Source of the DNA: BOKV01 sp041739465
Lineage (GTDB): Bacteria > Pseudomonadota > Alphaproteobacteria > Rhizobiales > Rhizobiaceae
Reading direction: 5' to 3'
DNA length: 64,000 bases
NCBI GenBank assembly: GCA_041739465.1
Contig: JBGSNX010000041.1
Span: 3,018 to 67,017 of the forward strand
Shown in pieces: positions 17,025-26,591 of the stretch; within the stretch, counting starts at the first letter, position 1, and every line of letters begins with the position of its first letter. The notes under the pieces were generated by a model. That model saw only the letters and a program-made list of their open reading frames with translations, had not been told where the DNA came from and did no database searches. The position numbers were made by a program, and so were the translations under genes.

Positions 17025-17807
17025 TCATTTTGACCCCCTGCTCTCCGGATTGCCCGTCAACTCGTAGGCACGGGCAGTAATGCGGTCAAGTTCGGTTTCC
17101 AATGCCTGCCGAGCCCGCTCCATTTGCGCGTCATCGGCATTTGCCGCAACAGAAATGGCGTCGCCAACCACCAGCGAGGATACGCCGAACGGCAGGTTGA
17201 AGGTGGTACGGTCCCAGGCATTTTTCACAATCTTGCGACGGCTCGATGCCACAGCCAGCGGAATGACCGGGCGGCCGGAACGCTTTGCCAACGCGATGAT
17301 ACCAATGCCCGCGCGCCGGGGCGTGCCTTTAGGAATGTCCGCGGTCTGCATGACGCTTTCACCGCGCTCCAGCGCGGAGAGCATCTCCAGAAAGCCGGTA
17401 ATTCCGCCCTTCTGCATGACTTTGCCAGCTTCCCGGCCGCCAGAAGCGCGGATTGTGCCCGCCTTGAATGCCTTGGCGACCCGTGCGGTAATTTCGCCGT
17501 CAAGGCTGCGCGAGATCATGACCGAGCCTTTGATGCCGAACGGGATCGCGGGCAGCAGGATGTGCTGGCCATGCCAGACAGCAGCGATGACGGGGAGTTT
17601 TCCATCTACTGCCGAATAGGGCTCCCTGGGTTCCACAACCCAGGAGTTGGTGCGGAAAACCAGACGCAGGTACTGGACGGCAAACCATGCGGCGACCGGT
17701 GCAAACCACGTGCTTCCGGATATCAACCGGCCGGGATGGCGGATCCATTTTGGCGTACGCCGCTTGCGTGCGACCGGTTTGTCCTGCGGGTCTTTCAATT
17801 GGGCCAT
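17025..17807 (-). CDS. DUF374 lysophospholipid acyltransferase-like protein
   Basis: The 260-residue protein belongs to the DUF374 branch of the PlsC-type acyltransferase superfamily. Instead of the HX4D box it has AVWHGQHILL, which is the branch's usual form, followed by ISRSLDGEI, GTIRASGGREAGKV and IPKGTPRRAGIGIIALAK. Position in the lipid A/Kdo block suggests acyl transfer to the LPS core or a phospholipid, but no substrate is established. The ATG at 17807 is taken; a TTG six bases upstream is the alternative. The neighbours are DUF4170 upstream and waaA downstream. Confidence 0.85.
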   Translation of the reverse strand: MAQLKDPQDKPVARKRRTPKWIRHPGRLISGSTWFAPVAAWFAVQYLRLVFRTNSWVVEPREPYSAVDGKLPVIAAVWHGQHILLPAIPFGIKGSVMISRSLDGEITARVAKAFKAGTIRASGGREAGKVMQKGGITGFLEMLSALERGESVMQTADIPKGTPRRAGIGIIALAKRSGRPVIPLAVASSRRKIVKNAWDRTTFNLPFGVSSLVVGDAISVAANADDAQMERARQALETELDRITARAYELTGNPESRGSK

Positions 17808-17840
17808 CGCCAATTCGCTGCTTTCATCGGAAAATTCGGT

Positions 17841-18095
17841 TCAGCCGAAAATGCCATCGCCGTCCGGATCGAGCAGCTTGTGCATGTGTACGATGAAATA
17901 GCGCATGTGCGCATTGTCCACCGTCAATTGTGCCTTCGACTTCCATGCAAGATGTGCGGAGGCGTAATCGGGGAAAATCCCCACAATGTCGAGCTTGCCC
18001 AAGTCGCGGAAACTGACGGTTTGCGGATCTTCCAGTTCCCCGCCGAAGACAAGGTGAAGCAATTGCTTGCCTGTGCGGCTGTCCTGACTGACCAT
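17841..18095 (-). CDS. DUF4170 domain-containing protein
   Basis: The 84-residue protein is a near-complete DUF4170 domain: QLLHLVFGGELEDP, FRDLGKLDIVGIFPDYASA, and AHMRYFIVHMHKLLDPD. No signal peptide or membrane segment is seen. The function is unknown; its constant place between the phosphatase-like gene and the DUF374 acyltransferase suggests a role linked to LPS precursor supply. The ATG at 18095 starts the conserved domain; the longer open frame to 18332 overlaps the neighbour and has no family sequence. Confidence 0.85.
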   Translation of the reverse strand: MVSQDSRTGKQLLHLVFGGELEDPQTVSFRDLGKLDIVGIFPDYASAHLAWKSKAQLTVDNAHMRYFIVHMHKLLDPDGDGIFG

Positions 18096-18151
18096 GATTG
18101 ATTTCCCGGATTGATATGCGGTTTGTGTTGCGGGGCAGCAATGCCGTGCTT

Positions 18152-18958
18152 CTAATGCAGGAAGCCATGTGATTTCGCAAGCTGAAGGCTCGCCGCCTGT
18201 GCACCGGGCCCGGAGGCGATGAAAGCCGGGTTGGCGATGCGGCGAAGATCGTAGCGAAGCGGGTTTCCCTGCGCATTGCATACAGCGCCACCGGCCTCTT
18301 CCACAATCACTTGTGCAGCTGCAACGTCCCATGAATGTGAACCGGGCCGCGCCAAAACCGCATGGATTTCACCGGTCGCCACCAAAACAAGCCGGCAGGC
18401 GAGTGAAGGGATATATGGGTGGATCTCGACGCCGGGCAGATGCGCCCGCGCCAATTCCTCATTGAGCCTTTTGGAGCCGGTCAGCCTTTGAACGCCGCCT
18501 GCATTGGGTGCGATCAGGCGGCCAGCGTTCAGGAATGCGCCTGCGCCCCTTGCTGCAGTGAAACTGCGGGCGATGGCCGGGCAATGCACCGTACCGGCAA
18601 CGGGCACTCCGGCATCGACCACAGCGATGCAAATTGCCCAGTTCGGGTTGCCTTCAAGAAAACCGCGCGTTCCATCCACCGGGTCGACAATGAATGCGGG
18701 ACCGGCAAGGGCTGCGCCCGGTTCGCCTGCTGTCTCCTCCGAAATCCAGGCATAATGGGGTCTGGCGACCGTGAGCTTTTCCTTGAGAAAATCGTTCACG
18801 GCCAAATCAGCCTGCGTCACCGGCGAATCTCCCGGTTTCATCCAGACCGTGTTTTCCGCTCTGAAAAAGCCCATCGCTATTTCGCCGGCCTGCCGGGCAG
18901 CGTTGGTGATCAGTTCCAGATCGGCCAATGAGTGCCGATACGCCTCATTTGCCGCCAA
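18152..18958 (-). CDS. Inositol monophosphatase/CysQ family phosphatase
   Basis: The 268-residue protein is a Mg-dependent, Li-sensitive-type phosphatase: ITNAARQAGEIAMGFF, KPGDSPVTQADLAVNDFL, ISEETAG, the metal site DPVDGTRGFLEGNPNW and the C-terminal GSHSWDVAAAQVIVEEAGG. The spacing is nearer CysQ (3'(2'),5'-bisphosphate nucleotidase) than SuhB, but I cannot decide the substrate. The start appears to be TTG at 18958: GGAAGG lies eight bases upstream, no ATG occurs before residue 29, and the conserved first helix needs these residues. It overlaps the end of pmbA by 14 bases, so it is translationally coupled. Confidence 0.88.
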   Translation of the reverse strand: MAANEAYRHSLADLELITNAARQAGEIAMGFFRAENTVWMKPGDSPVTQADLAVNDFLKEKLTVARPHYAWISEETAGEPGAALAGPAFIVDPVDGTRGFLEGNPNWAICIAVVDAGVPVAGTVHCPAIARSFTAARGAGAFLNAGRLIAPNAGGVQRLTGSKRLNEELARAHLPGVEIHPYIPSLACRLVLVATGEIHAVLARPGSHSWDVAAAQVIVEEAGGAVCNAQGNPLRYDLRRIANPAFIASGPGAQAASLQLAKSHGFLH

Positions 18959-20288
18959 CCGTGAAGCCTTCCACCAGCAAAGAGGGTGAATTGGAGCCGA
19001 AGCGAAACTCCAGATCGTTTGCCGGGATCATCGTGGCAAAAACTTCCTTGAGGTTCCCGGCGATGGTGATCTCAGCCACCGGATAGGTAATTTCACCGTT
19101 TTCGATCCAGAAACCGGAAGCTCCCTTGGAATAGTCACCACTGACCATGTTGACGCCATGGCCAATCGTTTCGGTAAGGTAAAGCCCGTTGCCAACCATG
19201 GCTACTAGTTCGGCCAACGAGGCCTCCCCCGCCTCTATGTGGCAGTTTGTGGTGGTTGGAGACGTGCCTGAACCGCCGCGTGATGCGCGCGCATTGCTTT
19301 CAAGGCCGAGTTCCCGCGCAGTTGCCCAATCGAGCAGCCATGTTGTCAGGACACCGTTTTCGACCGGCTTCAGCATGGCGGTGGGCATGCCTTCGCCGTC
19401 AACCGGCCGCGAGCCAAGGCCGCGCTGGCGCAGCGGGTTGTCAACAATGGTTATTGCGCGGTTCGCAACTTGTTTGCCCATGGCATCACGCAGAAACGAG
19501 GCCTTGCGCGCGATTGCCGAGCCATTGATTGCACCCAACAGTGGCCCCATCAGCCCGGTTGCCACCCTTCGGTCGAAAATGACCGGAACTGCACCAGAGG
19601 CTGACTGGCGCGGATTGCTGCGGCGAACCGCTCGCTCGCCAGCGCTGCGACCGATCTTGTCGCTGTCCATCAAATCGCTGCGATGGGTTGCAGAATGAAA
19701 ATCATAGTCCCGCTCCATCTGCGTGCCTTCACCGGCAACCATTGCTGCGGAATTGGAAAAGCGGGAAACCGCGTAATGGCCTGAGAATCCGGTGGATGTT
19801 GCCAAAACGAAGCCGGAAAGGCCCCAACCGGCACTGCCGCCCATGGATTTCGACACTCCCGGAACCTGAAGGCCGGCGGCTTCACACGCCAGCGCCCGCT
19901 CCGTCAGGCTTGCGGCATCAGGGATAACGCTGTCTACGAGGTCAAGATCGGGCAGGTGCTTTGCCAGCCGTTCCTTGGGTGCAAGACCCTGGAACTGATC
20001 GGCCGGCGAGACTTTGGCCATTGCCACTGCCCGTTCCGCAAGGCTTACCATGTCCCTGATATTGTTGGAGTTGACGCTTGCGAACTGGTGCCCGCAGAAA
20101 ACCCGCAGCGAGAAATCATCCGATTCCGAACGGCTGGTGTTTTCAACCTTGCCATCGCGAACACTCACCCCCAGTGATTGGCCCCGAGAAACCACTACAT
20201 CACAGGCATCCGCGCCTGCCTTGATTGCGGCGTCAACAAGAGCAGCCGCACTGGCTTCAAGGCCAGACAGATCAACGATCTTGGTCAT
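18945..20288 (-). CDS. pmbA: TldD/PmbA family metalloprotease subunit
   Basis: The 447-residue protein is the TldE/PmbA type. TldD and TldE form a cytosolic heterodimeric protease that degrades small unfolded peptides and matures some modified peptides. Family features are GADACDVVVSRGQSLGVSVR, the QFASVNSNN segment, PVIFDRRVATGL, GEGMPTA and TETIGHGVNMVSGDYSKGAS near the C terminus. PmbA lacks the zinc site of TldD, and no HExxxH is seen here, as expected; its TldD partner is not in the window. It heads the leftward lipid A block. Confidence 0.93.
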   Translation of the reverse strand: MTKIVDLSGLEASAAALVDAAIKAGADACDVVVSRGQSLGVSVRDGKVENTSRSESDDFSLRVFCGHQFASVNSNNIRDMVSLAERAVAMAKVSPADQFQGLAPKERLAKHLPDLDLVDSVIPDAASLTERALACEAAGLQVPGVSKSMGGSAGWGLSGFVLATSTGFSGHYAVSRFSNSAAMVAGEGTQMERDYDFHSATHRSDLMDSDKIGRSAGERAVRRSNPRQSASGAVPVIFDRRVATGLMGPLLGAINGSAIARKASFLRDAMGKQVANRAITIVDNPLRQRGLGSRPVDGEGMPTAMLKPVENGVLTTWLLDWATARELGLESNARASRGGSGTSPTTTNCHIEAGEASLAELVAMVGNGLYLTETIGHGVNMVSGDYSKGASGFWIENGEITYPVAEITIAGNLKEVFATMIPANDLEFRFGSNSPSLLVEGFTVGGK

Positions 20289-20559
20289 GGATTATCCCGT
20301 ACTGGCGAATTTTTGGTCGCATTGATGACATGTGGGAGATAGCGGAGCACTACCCGGTTGACAATGACCAGCGGTATTTTGCTGGCAATGTGATCTGGCA
20401 GCGGGATGTGGCATCAATGCGAATGCCCACTAGCGCTGTACAAATGCGCCCGACAGCTTGCAGGCTTGCCGGAAATGCGGGATTGTCCGCCCGCCGCAGG
20501 CTTCAGGGCATTCAATGGAAGCAAAGACAACCAAGAAACGATATGGCAGGACGCATTTC

Positions 20560-20988
20560 ATGACACAGATCACCCCGTTTCATCTCGCTTTCCCAGTACA
20601 CGATCTTGAAGCTGCAAGAGCGTTCTACGCGGGAGTTTTGGGCGCAGGCACCGGACGCGAAGATGACCACTGGATCGATTTCGACCTGATGGGACACCAG
20701 ATTGTTGCGCATTTGAAGGCGGGCATGGAAACAGGCATCGAAGCGTCCAATGCAGTTGATGGCGATGAAGTGCCGGTGCCGCATTTCGGCGTGGTGATGA
20801 CCATGGAAAACTGGCAGCACCTTGCCGACCAATTGGTTGCCCGCAGCGACATTCGCTGGGTGATCAAGCCACGCATCCGCTTCAAGGGGCAGCCGGGCGA
20901 GCAGGCCACATTCTTCCTGCTGGACCCTTCCGGAAACGCGCTTGAGTTCAAGGCCTTTGCCGATTTCTCGATGATTTTTGCGAAGTAG
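20560..20988 (+). CDS. VOC (glyoxalase/bleomycin resistance) family protein
   Basis: The 142-residue protein consists of one vicinal-oxygen-chelate domain: FHLAFPVHDLEAARAFYAGV at the start, DFDLMGHQIVAH in the middle and LLDPSGNALEFKAF at the end, giving the H, H and E metal ligand positions. The reaction is unknown. The ATG at 20560 follows CAGGA and starts the domain. It is divergent from pmbA across 271 bases with no clear repeat, and the MATE gene begins a few bases after its stop. Confidence 0.85.
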   Translation: MTQITPFHLAFPVHDLEAARAFYAGVLGAGTGREDDHWIDFDLMGHQIVAHLKAGMETGIEASNAVDGDEVPVPHFGVVMTMENWQHLADQLVARSDIRWVIKPRIRFKGQPGEQATFFLLDPSGNALEFKAFADFSMIFAK

Positions 20989-20995
20989 GCGGCAT

Positions 20996-22402
20996 TTGAC
21001 CGACGAAGCGAATATCAAGGTCGCCGAACTTCAGGTTGTCGAACCCGTTGACGCCCGCAGGGGTGCCTTTACCCATGGCTCGACGCTGCGCCATGTCGTG
21101 GTCATGTCGAGTACCGGTGCGGTTGGGCTGATTGCTGTTTTCGTTGTCGATCTTGCCAATCTTTTCTACATCTCGCTGCTCGGTCAGCAGGAGTTGGCAG
21201 CTGCGGTCGGCTACGCATCAACCATCGTCTTCTTCACAATATCGTGCTGCATCGGTTTCACCATTGCAGCGACCGCAGTGACGGCGCGAGCGCTGGGTGC
21301 GCGCGATCTTCAAACCGCCCGCCGCCATGCCGCCGCTTCGCTGATGCTCACCTTTGCGATGGCCACCTTGCTGGCGATCATGCTGTTTCCGGTGATGGGA
21401 CCTTGCCTTACATTGCTGGGCGCAAAAGGCGAGACTCACGCAATTGCGCTCGGGTTCATGCAGATCGTTGTGCCTTCGATCCCGATCCTGGGGCTAGGCA
21501 TGTGTGCGGCCGGACTGTTGCGGGCGCGGGGCGATGCAAGACGGGCCATGTATGTCACGCTGATTTCGGGTGCGTCTGCCGCAATCATTGATCCGGTGCT
21601 CATCTTCGGGCTGGACCTTGGCGTCAACGGCGCGGCGTTCGCTACCGTCATCGTGCGCTTCGTGATGGTGGCAGTTGGTTTCCACGGGCTGTGGGTGGTC
21701 CACAAGATGCTGGAAATGCCGGACATCGCGCATGTGAAAAAGTTGCTTGGCCCCTTCAGCGCCATCGCCTTGCCTGCGGTGCTGACACAGATCGCCACGC
21801 CAGTTGGAAATGCCTATGTCACCGGCGTCATTTCAGGGTTCGGCGATGATGCCGTTGCAGGCTGGGCAATCGTTGGTCGTTTGATCCCGCTGGCATTTGC
21901 CGGAATATTTGCGCTTTCAGGGGCGGTCGGCCCCATTCTCAGCCAGAACCTTGGTGCCGGTCAGTTCGACCGGGTCAATTCGACCATGCGCGACAGCCTG
22001 ATTGTTTCGGCGGTCTACACGCTCGTGATGTGGGCATTGCTGGCGCTATTGGCCGGGCCCATCCAGTGGGCCTTCGGGGCAACAGGTGATGCTGCCAGCA
22101 TCCTTTGGTTTTTCTGCCTGTTTGTAGCGGGCAGCTTCATGTTCAACGGCGCATTGTTCGTGGCCAATGCCGCGTTCAACAATCTTGGCCAACCCTTCCT
22201 TTCGACCGCCTTCAACTGGGGGCGAGCAACGCTGGGGGTCATCCCGTTCGTCCACTACGGACAGGCCTATGGCGCAGAAGGGGTATTGGCCGGCTGGGGA
22301 CTTGGCGCGGTGGTGTTCGGCCTTGGGTCGATCCTTGTGTGTTTCAGGACCTTGCGTTCCCTGCCCGAGCGTACCGCCCGGCAGATGGCAAACAGAGCCT
22401 GA
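20996..22402 (+). CDS. MATE family efflux transporter
   Basis: The 468-residue protein has twelve predicted membrane helices in the MATE pattern, with GAVGLIAVFVVDLANLFYIS, ISGASAAIIDPVLIFGL, PVGNAYVTGVISGFGDDAVA and GAVGPILSQNLGAG. MATE proteins export drugs or metabolites using Na or H gradients. The likely start is TTG at 20996, with AGGCGG upstream and seven bases after the VOC stop; there is no ATG before the first conserved residues. Coupling with the VOC gene suggests a joint role, possibly in detoxification, as inference only. Confidence 0.9.
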   Translation: MTDEANIKVAELQVVEPVDARRGAFTHGSTLRHVVVMSSTGAVGLIAVFVVDLANLFYISLLGQQELAAAVGYASTIVFFTISCCIGFTIAATAVTARALGARDLQTARRHAAASLMLTFAMATLLAIMLFPVMGPCLTLLGAKGETHAIALGFMQIVVPSIPILGLGMCAAGLLRARGDARRAMYVTLISGASAAIIDPVLIFGLDLGVNGAAFATVIVRFVMVAVGFHGLWVVHKMLEMPDIAHVKKLLGPFSAIALPAVLTQIATPVGNAYVTGVISGFGDDAVAGWAIVGRLIPLAFAGIFALSGAVGPILSQNLGAGQFDRVNSTMRDSLIVSAVYTLVMWALLALLAGPIQWAFGATGDAASILWFFCLFVAGSFMFNGALFVANAAFNNLGQPFLSTAFNWGRATLGVIPFVHYGQAYGAEGVLAGWGLGAVVFGLGSILVCFRTLRSLPERTARQMANRA

Positions 22403-22408
22403 TCAGGC

Positions 22409-23230
22409 TTATGCCAGCAGCTTCTCCAGCTTTTCGCGTGTCTCCTGCCGCGTGTGTGCGGTGAGCCGCAAGATGCGTTCTGCCTGCAGGAAATCGAGCA
22501 CGCGAAAATCATTGACTGGTGGCCTGATGAACAGGTCCGGCTTGTGATGTTCCAGCTTCATCCGCGTCATGGTCTGCATCATCAACTGGCTGGCACCAAA
22601 GGCTACATCCATTCTGGTGGGAACTTCGCGCTGTTTTCGCCTTGGCATCCCCACCACATCAACAGCCACAACGAGCCTGCCGGGCGCTGAAACAAGATCA
22701 AAGGGAACCGGATTTGAAAGCCCGCCATCAATCAGAACGTCACCATCGATGATTTCGGGTTTGAAAATGACCGGCAGGGCCGCAGAGGCGGCTATGGCCG
22801 GGAACAATTCACCGGTTTCGAGCACGCACAACTCGCCGGAATAAAAATTGGTTGCCGTGATTTTCAGCGGGATCGGCAGTTCTTCAAACGTTTCGGGTAT
22901 TTCATGCGGCAGGAATGCCCGCATGATCTTCTGGGCATTGAATTCGCCGAACTTGGGGAAGCCGCCGGAAATCACCGACGCAAGGCTTTCAGGCCGCAGT
23001 CGCCAAAGGCGCGCCATCACCTCAGCCCGTTTGCCAAGCGTGGCAAGGGTGTGCTTGCGAATTTCCTCGGCTGCAATACCGGCTGCAAAGCCGGAACCGA
23101 TCACCGCACCAATGGAGGTCCCGGCAATCAGGCATGGCTTGATGCCGAGGTCGTCAAATGCCTGCAGCACGTGAATGTGTGCAAGGCCGCGCGCGCCGCC
23201 GCCGCCCAGCACGAGGGCTATGTCCGTCAT
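22409..23230 (-). CDS. Patatin-like phospholipase (RssA/NTE type)
   Basis: The 273-residue protein has the patatin catalytic pattern: the oxyanion loop LVLGGGGARGLAHI, the nucleophile elbow AGTSIGAVIGSGF (serine about residue 39) and the DGG aspartate in LIDGGLSNPVPFDLV (about residue 167). Patatins hydrolyse acyl esters of phospholipids. There is no signal peptide. It is 27 bases downstream of the M16 pair, and its end converges with the MATE gene. Confidence 0.92.
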   Translation of the reverse strand: MTDIALVLGGGGARGLAHIHVLQAFDDLGIKPCLIAGTSIGAVIGSGFAAGIAAEEIRKHTLATLGKRAEVMARLWRLRPESLASVISGGFPKFGEFNAQKIMRAFLPHEIPETFEELPIPLKITATNFYSGELCVLETGELFPAIAASAALPVIFKPEIIDGDVLIDGGLSNPVPFDLVSAPGRLVVAVDVVGMPRRKQREVPTRMDVAFGASQLMMQTMTRMKLEHHKPDLFIRPPVNDFRVLDFLQAERILRLTAHTRQETREKLEKLLA

Positions 23231-23257
23231 TCAGACTCCGAATGTCCAGCCGAAGCT

Positions 23258-24577
23258 TTAGGAATTGCGCGGGCCAACCATGACGATGGTTGGCTCCACA
23301 GTCAGAAATTTGCGCGCCACTGCCTTCAAATCATCCAGCGTCACGGCATTGATCAAATCAGCCCGGCGCGAAAGATAGTCAAGGCCAAGCTTTTCTGTCT
23401 GCATGGAAATCAGCACACGGGCAATCTTTGCTGAAGTGTCGAGATTGTTGATCGGATACGACCCGATCACGAATTTCTTGGCGGCTTCAAGTTCTGCAGC
23501 AGTCGGGCCTTCGGCCGCCATCCGCGCAATTTCGGCTCGCATCAAAGCCAGCGTTTCCTCGGCCCTGTCCGAGCGGGTGCCAGATGAGGCTGTAATGTAG
23601 GCAGCATGATCAAGCGTTGCCAATGAGGAACCAACCGAATAGGCAAGCCCGCGCTTCTCGCGGATTTCATCGTACAGGCGCGAAGAGAACGAGCCGCCGC
23701 CAAGAATGTGGTTCATCAGATATGCCGCAAAAAACGACGGCTCATCGCGCCTTGGCCCAGGCAGTGCCATGGCGATTGCGGTCTGGGTGCCGATGTCTTC
23801 AACATCAATCCGCTTGCCGAACTGCATCTGTGCTGGTCCAACTTCCCGCAGATCTGCCTTGTCAGGCAATTGCCCGAATACAAGGTCGAGCATCCGGGCG
23901 GTTTCCTCAGGCGAAATCGCGCCAACCACCGCGACGGTCAAATTGTCCTTTGCAAACAAACGCCGAAACTGGCCAACAAGGTCATCCCGGGTGATTGCAT
24001 CAAGGCTTTGCTCTGTGCCTTGCCCGCGCCTTGCGTAGGGATGTCCGGCAAACAGGCTTTCGCGCAGGGCGTCGGAAGCCTTGGTATCTGCATCGTTCTG
24101 GGCGCTGGCAATGCGCGCCTTGAGCGATCCGCGCATCCGGTTGATCGCATCGGGATCAAACTGCAATTGCGTCAGCGAAAGGCGCATCAGTTCAAAGCCT
24201 TCGGCGCTGTCATCCTTCACGACCCGCAAACCACCGGAAAACTGGTCCCGGCCCCAAGAATATCCAAGGCTGACACCAAATTCTTCGGTTCGCGCCTGAA
24301 ATGCCTTTGAATCGAACGGGCCTGCCCCCTCGTCAAACAAGGTTGCCATCAAACTGGCGAGGCCTTCCTTGCCTTCCGGGTCCTGCGTCGAGCCACCTTC
24401 AAAAGTGACTGCAACGGTTACGATCGGTACGGAATAGTCTTCGACCAGCCACGCCGAAACACCGCTTTCGCCCGAAACGGTCTTGATCTCCACCGCATGC
24501 GATTTCGCGGCAATCGTTGCAGTCGAAACTTGCAGCAGCAGTATCATAACAAACTGAAAAACACGCGTGCGGGTCAT
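23258..24577 (-). CDS. M16 family peptidase-like subunit lacking the HxxEH zinc site
   Basis: The 439-residue protein starts with a signal-peptide-like segment (FQFVMILLLQVSTATIAAKSHA). It has the M16 fold (VTFEGGSTQDPEGKEGLASL, the AGHPYARRGQG loop, LPGPRRDEPSF and the C-terminal GGSFSSRLYDEIREKRGLAYSV), but where active members have HxxEH it reads LMATLFDEGAGPF, so it should not bind zinc. In known pairs such a partner forms a heterodimer with an active M16 subunit. It begins one base after the upstream M16 stop, so the two are made together, probably acting in the periplasm. Confidence 0.9.
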   Translation of the reverse strand: MTRTRVFQFVMILLLQVSTATIAAKSHAVEIKTVSGESGVSAWLVEDYSVPIVTVAVTFEGGSTQDPEGKEGLASLMATLFDEGAGPFDSKAFQARTEEFGVSLGYSWGRDQFSGGLRVVKDDSAEGFELMRLSLTQLQFDPDAINRMRGSLKARIASAQNDADTKASDALRESLFAGHPYARRGQGTEQSLDAITRDDLVGQFRRLFAKDNLTVAVVGAISPEETARMLDLVFGQLPDKADLREVGPAQMQFGKRIDVEDIGTQTAIAMALPGPRRDEPSFFAAYLMNHILGGGSFSSRLYDEIREKRGLAYSVGSSLATLDHAAYITASSGTRSDRAEETLALMRAEIARMAAEGPTAAELEAAKKFVIGSYPINNLDTSAKIARVLISMQTEKLGLDYLSRRADLINAVTLDDLKAVARKFLTVEPTIVMVGPRNS

Positions 24578-24578
24578 T

Positions 24579-25928
24579 TCACGAACCTTCCTTGGGCAGC
24601 AATTCTCCGGTCACCGACCGGCGCTTGTCGAGCCACTTTCGGGCAGCGGCATTCACGTCTTCAACGCTGACCTGTTTCACGCGCTGCGGCCATTGCGAAA
24701 TGTCCTCAAGCGAGCCGCCGGTGCTGAGCACCGTCCCATAAATGCGGGCCATGGTGGTTTGGCTGTCACGCTCGAAAATCGTGGTGCGAAGCAGATAGGC
24801 TCTGGCCTTTTCAAGTTCCTCCCCGCTCACTCCGTCTTTCAAAATGGCATCCACCTGTTCATCGAGCGCCGCCTCGATGGTTTGCAGCGAAACACCGGGA
24901 AGCGGCTGTGCATAAATGCCAAACTCGCCGTGGTCGTAAAAACCGCCCTGGTAGTACGCACCGGCGCTGGTGGCGATCGTCTTGTCTACCAGAAGTGCGC
25001 GGTTCAGTCGGCTGGTTGATGAACCACCAAGAATGGCCGCCAGCACATCCAGCGCTTCTGCTTCGCGCGGAGCAGCCAGACGGTAGGAAGCCACAACATA
25101 GGCCCGCCGTATCGAGGGCGAAGCAACGCGCGGATCGGCATAGGAAACGCGCCGTGCCGCGGTTGGTTCGGGTTCTGCCGGGCGCTTGCGGATGCCGGGT
25201 TCGGCCCTGCGAGCAATCTTGCCATAATGGGTTTGCGCCATCGCAAACACTTCTTGCGCTTCCACGTCGCCAGCCACCACCAGCAGCGCATTGTTTGGCG
25301 TGTAGTGAAGGTCATAAAACTCGATGGCATCGGCCAGCGTCAGCGCGGCCATTTCCTGCTCAAAGCCGATGATCGGCGTGCCGTAAGGATGGTTCACATA
25401 CAGGGCGGCGTTGACCGCTTCGCCGAGAATGGCTTCGGGACTGGAGTCCACCCGCTGGCGGCGTTCTTCCAGGATCACGTCGCGTTCGGGCAGGACAACT
25501 GCATCCGTCAAGACCAGGTTCTGCATCCGGTCGGCTTCATAGCGCATCACCATTTCCAGCGCCGATGGGGCAACTTTCTGGTAATATGCCGTGTAATCGG
25601 ATGTCGTGAACGCGTTTTCCTGCCCACCGATTTCAGCGATCTTTCGAGAAAATTCGCGCTCCGGCACTGTTTTGGTGCCCTTGAACATCAAATGTTCGAG
25701 GAAATGGGCAATGCCTGATTTGCCGCGCTTCTCATCGGCAGAACCAACCTTGTACCAGACCATGTGGGTGACAACCGGTGCGCGGCGGTCCGGAATCACA
25801 ATGATTTCCAGCCCGTTCGGCAAGGTCCGGGACTCGATTGCCGGCCCCGTATCGGCAGCAATTCCAGGGCTGGTGACAAACAGTGAAATGGCAAGTGCAA
25901 AAATGGCAGTTGCGGCTGAGCGAAACAT
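24579..25928 (-). CDS. M16 family zinc peptidase, catalytic subunit
   Basis: The 449-residue protein has a signal peptide (MFRSAATAIFALAISLFVTS to GIAAD) and the inverted zinc motif HFLEHLMFKGT near residue 80, with the downstream glutamate region (EADRMQNLVL). The second half carries GSSTSRLNRALLVDKTIATS and RAYLLRTTIFERDSQ. It should cleave peptides in the periplasm with the inactive-type subunit encoded next. The ATG at 25928 has CGGAG upstream; ATG 25970 and the frame to 26003 would lengthen the N terminus before the signal sequence. Confidence 0.92.
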   Translation of the reverse strand: MFRSAATAIFALAISLFVTSPGIAADTGPAIESRTLPNGLEIIVIPDRRAPVVTHMVWYKVGSADEKRGKSGIAHFLEHLMFKGTKTVPEREFSRKIAEIGGQENAFTTSDYTAYYQKVAPSALEMVMRYEADRMQNLVLTDAVVLPERDVILEERRQRVDSSPEAILGEAVNAALYVNHPYGTPIIGFEQEMAALTLADAIEFYDLHYTPNNALLVVAGDVEAQEVFAMAQTHYGKIARRAEPGIRKRPAEPEPTAARRVSYADPRVASPSIRRAYVVASYRLAAPREAEALDVLAAILGGSSTSRLNRALLVDKTIATSAGAYYQGGFYDHGEFGIYAQPLPGVSLQTIEAALDEQVDAILKDGVSGEELEKARAYLLRTTIFERDSQTTMARIYGTVLSTGGSLEDISQWPQRVKQVSVEDVNAAARKWLDKRRSVTGELLPKEGS

Positions 25929-26033
25929 CGATAGCAGCTCCGGGCTTGCGAACGGGGAAGCCGTCCTCATACAGACATAACGCGCCGGGATGGCCGTTGC
26001 CACCGCATGGGCGTCATTTTCGCGTGATGCGTC

Positions 26034-26591
26034 TCACCCTTGATTGCGCAACTGGAAAAAGCCGACAACGGTGTCGCCGAACTGCCGTTGGTCCAGCGTG
26101 TCAAAGCCCGGCAGCACTTGCGGTGCTGAAGCTGCGCGCTCTTCAAGGACCAGGATTGATTGCGGCTTCAGCCAGCCACCTGCTGAGAGGCTGGCCGCTG
26201 CTTTCTCTCCAAGCCCCATTGAATAAGGTGGATCGGCAAAGGCGAGGTCAAATGCTTCCATGGTGCCCGGCACACCCAGATCGGTTGCATCGCGGCGAAA
26301 TATCTTGGTTGATCCCTGCAAGCCAAAAGTTTCCGTGTTGGTTCGAAGCAGGCCTCGGCCCTGAGCCGAGGTCTCGACGAACAATGTGAATGCCGCGCCG
26401 CGCGACATTGCTTCCAGCCCGAGCGCGCCTGTGCCGGCAAACAGGTCAATCACACGTCGACCTTCCATCTGGAAACGGGAGGCCAGAATATTGAAAACAC
26501 TTTCTCTTGTGCGGTCAGAGGTCGGGCGGATTTCATCGTCAACGGGCGCTGCTATCTGCCTGCCCCGAAACTTACCGGCGACGATCCGCAT
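26034..26591 (-). CDS. rsmD: 16S rRNA (guanine(966)-N(2))-methyltransferase
   Basis: The 185-residue cytosolic protein starts MRIVAGKFRGRQIAAP, typical of RsmD, then PTSDRTRESVFNIL, motif I DLFAGTGALGLEAMSRGA, and the catalytic FADPPYSMG. It methylates G966 in 16S rRNA. The ATG at 26591 starts the conserved N terminus; the open frame continues upstream only because it lies inside the rluB-like tail. It overlaps the end of that gene by 20 bases. Confidence 0.95.
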   Translation of the reverse strand: MRIVAGKFRGRQIAAPVDDEIRPTSDRTRESVFNILASRFQMEGRRVIDLFAGTGALGLEAMSRGAAFTLFVETSAQGRGLLRTNTETFGLQGSTKIFRRDATDLGVPGTMEAFDLAFADPPYSMGLGEKAAASLSAGGWLKPQSILVLEERAASAPQVLPGFDTLDQRQFGDTVVGFFQLRNQG

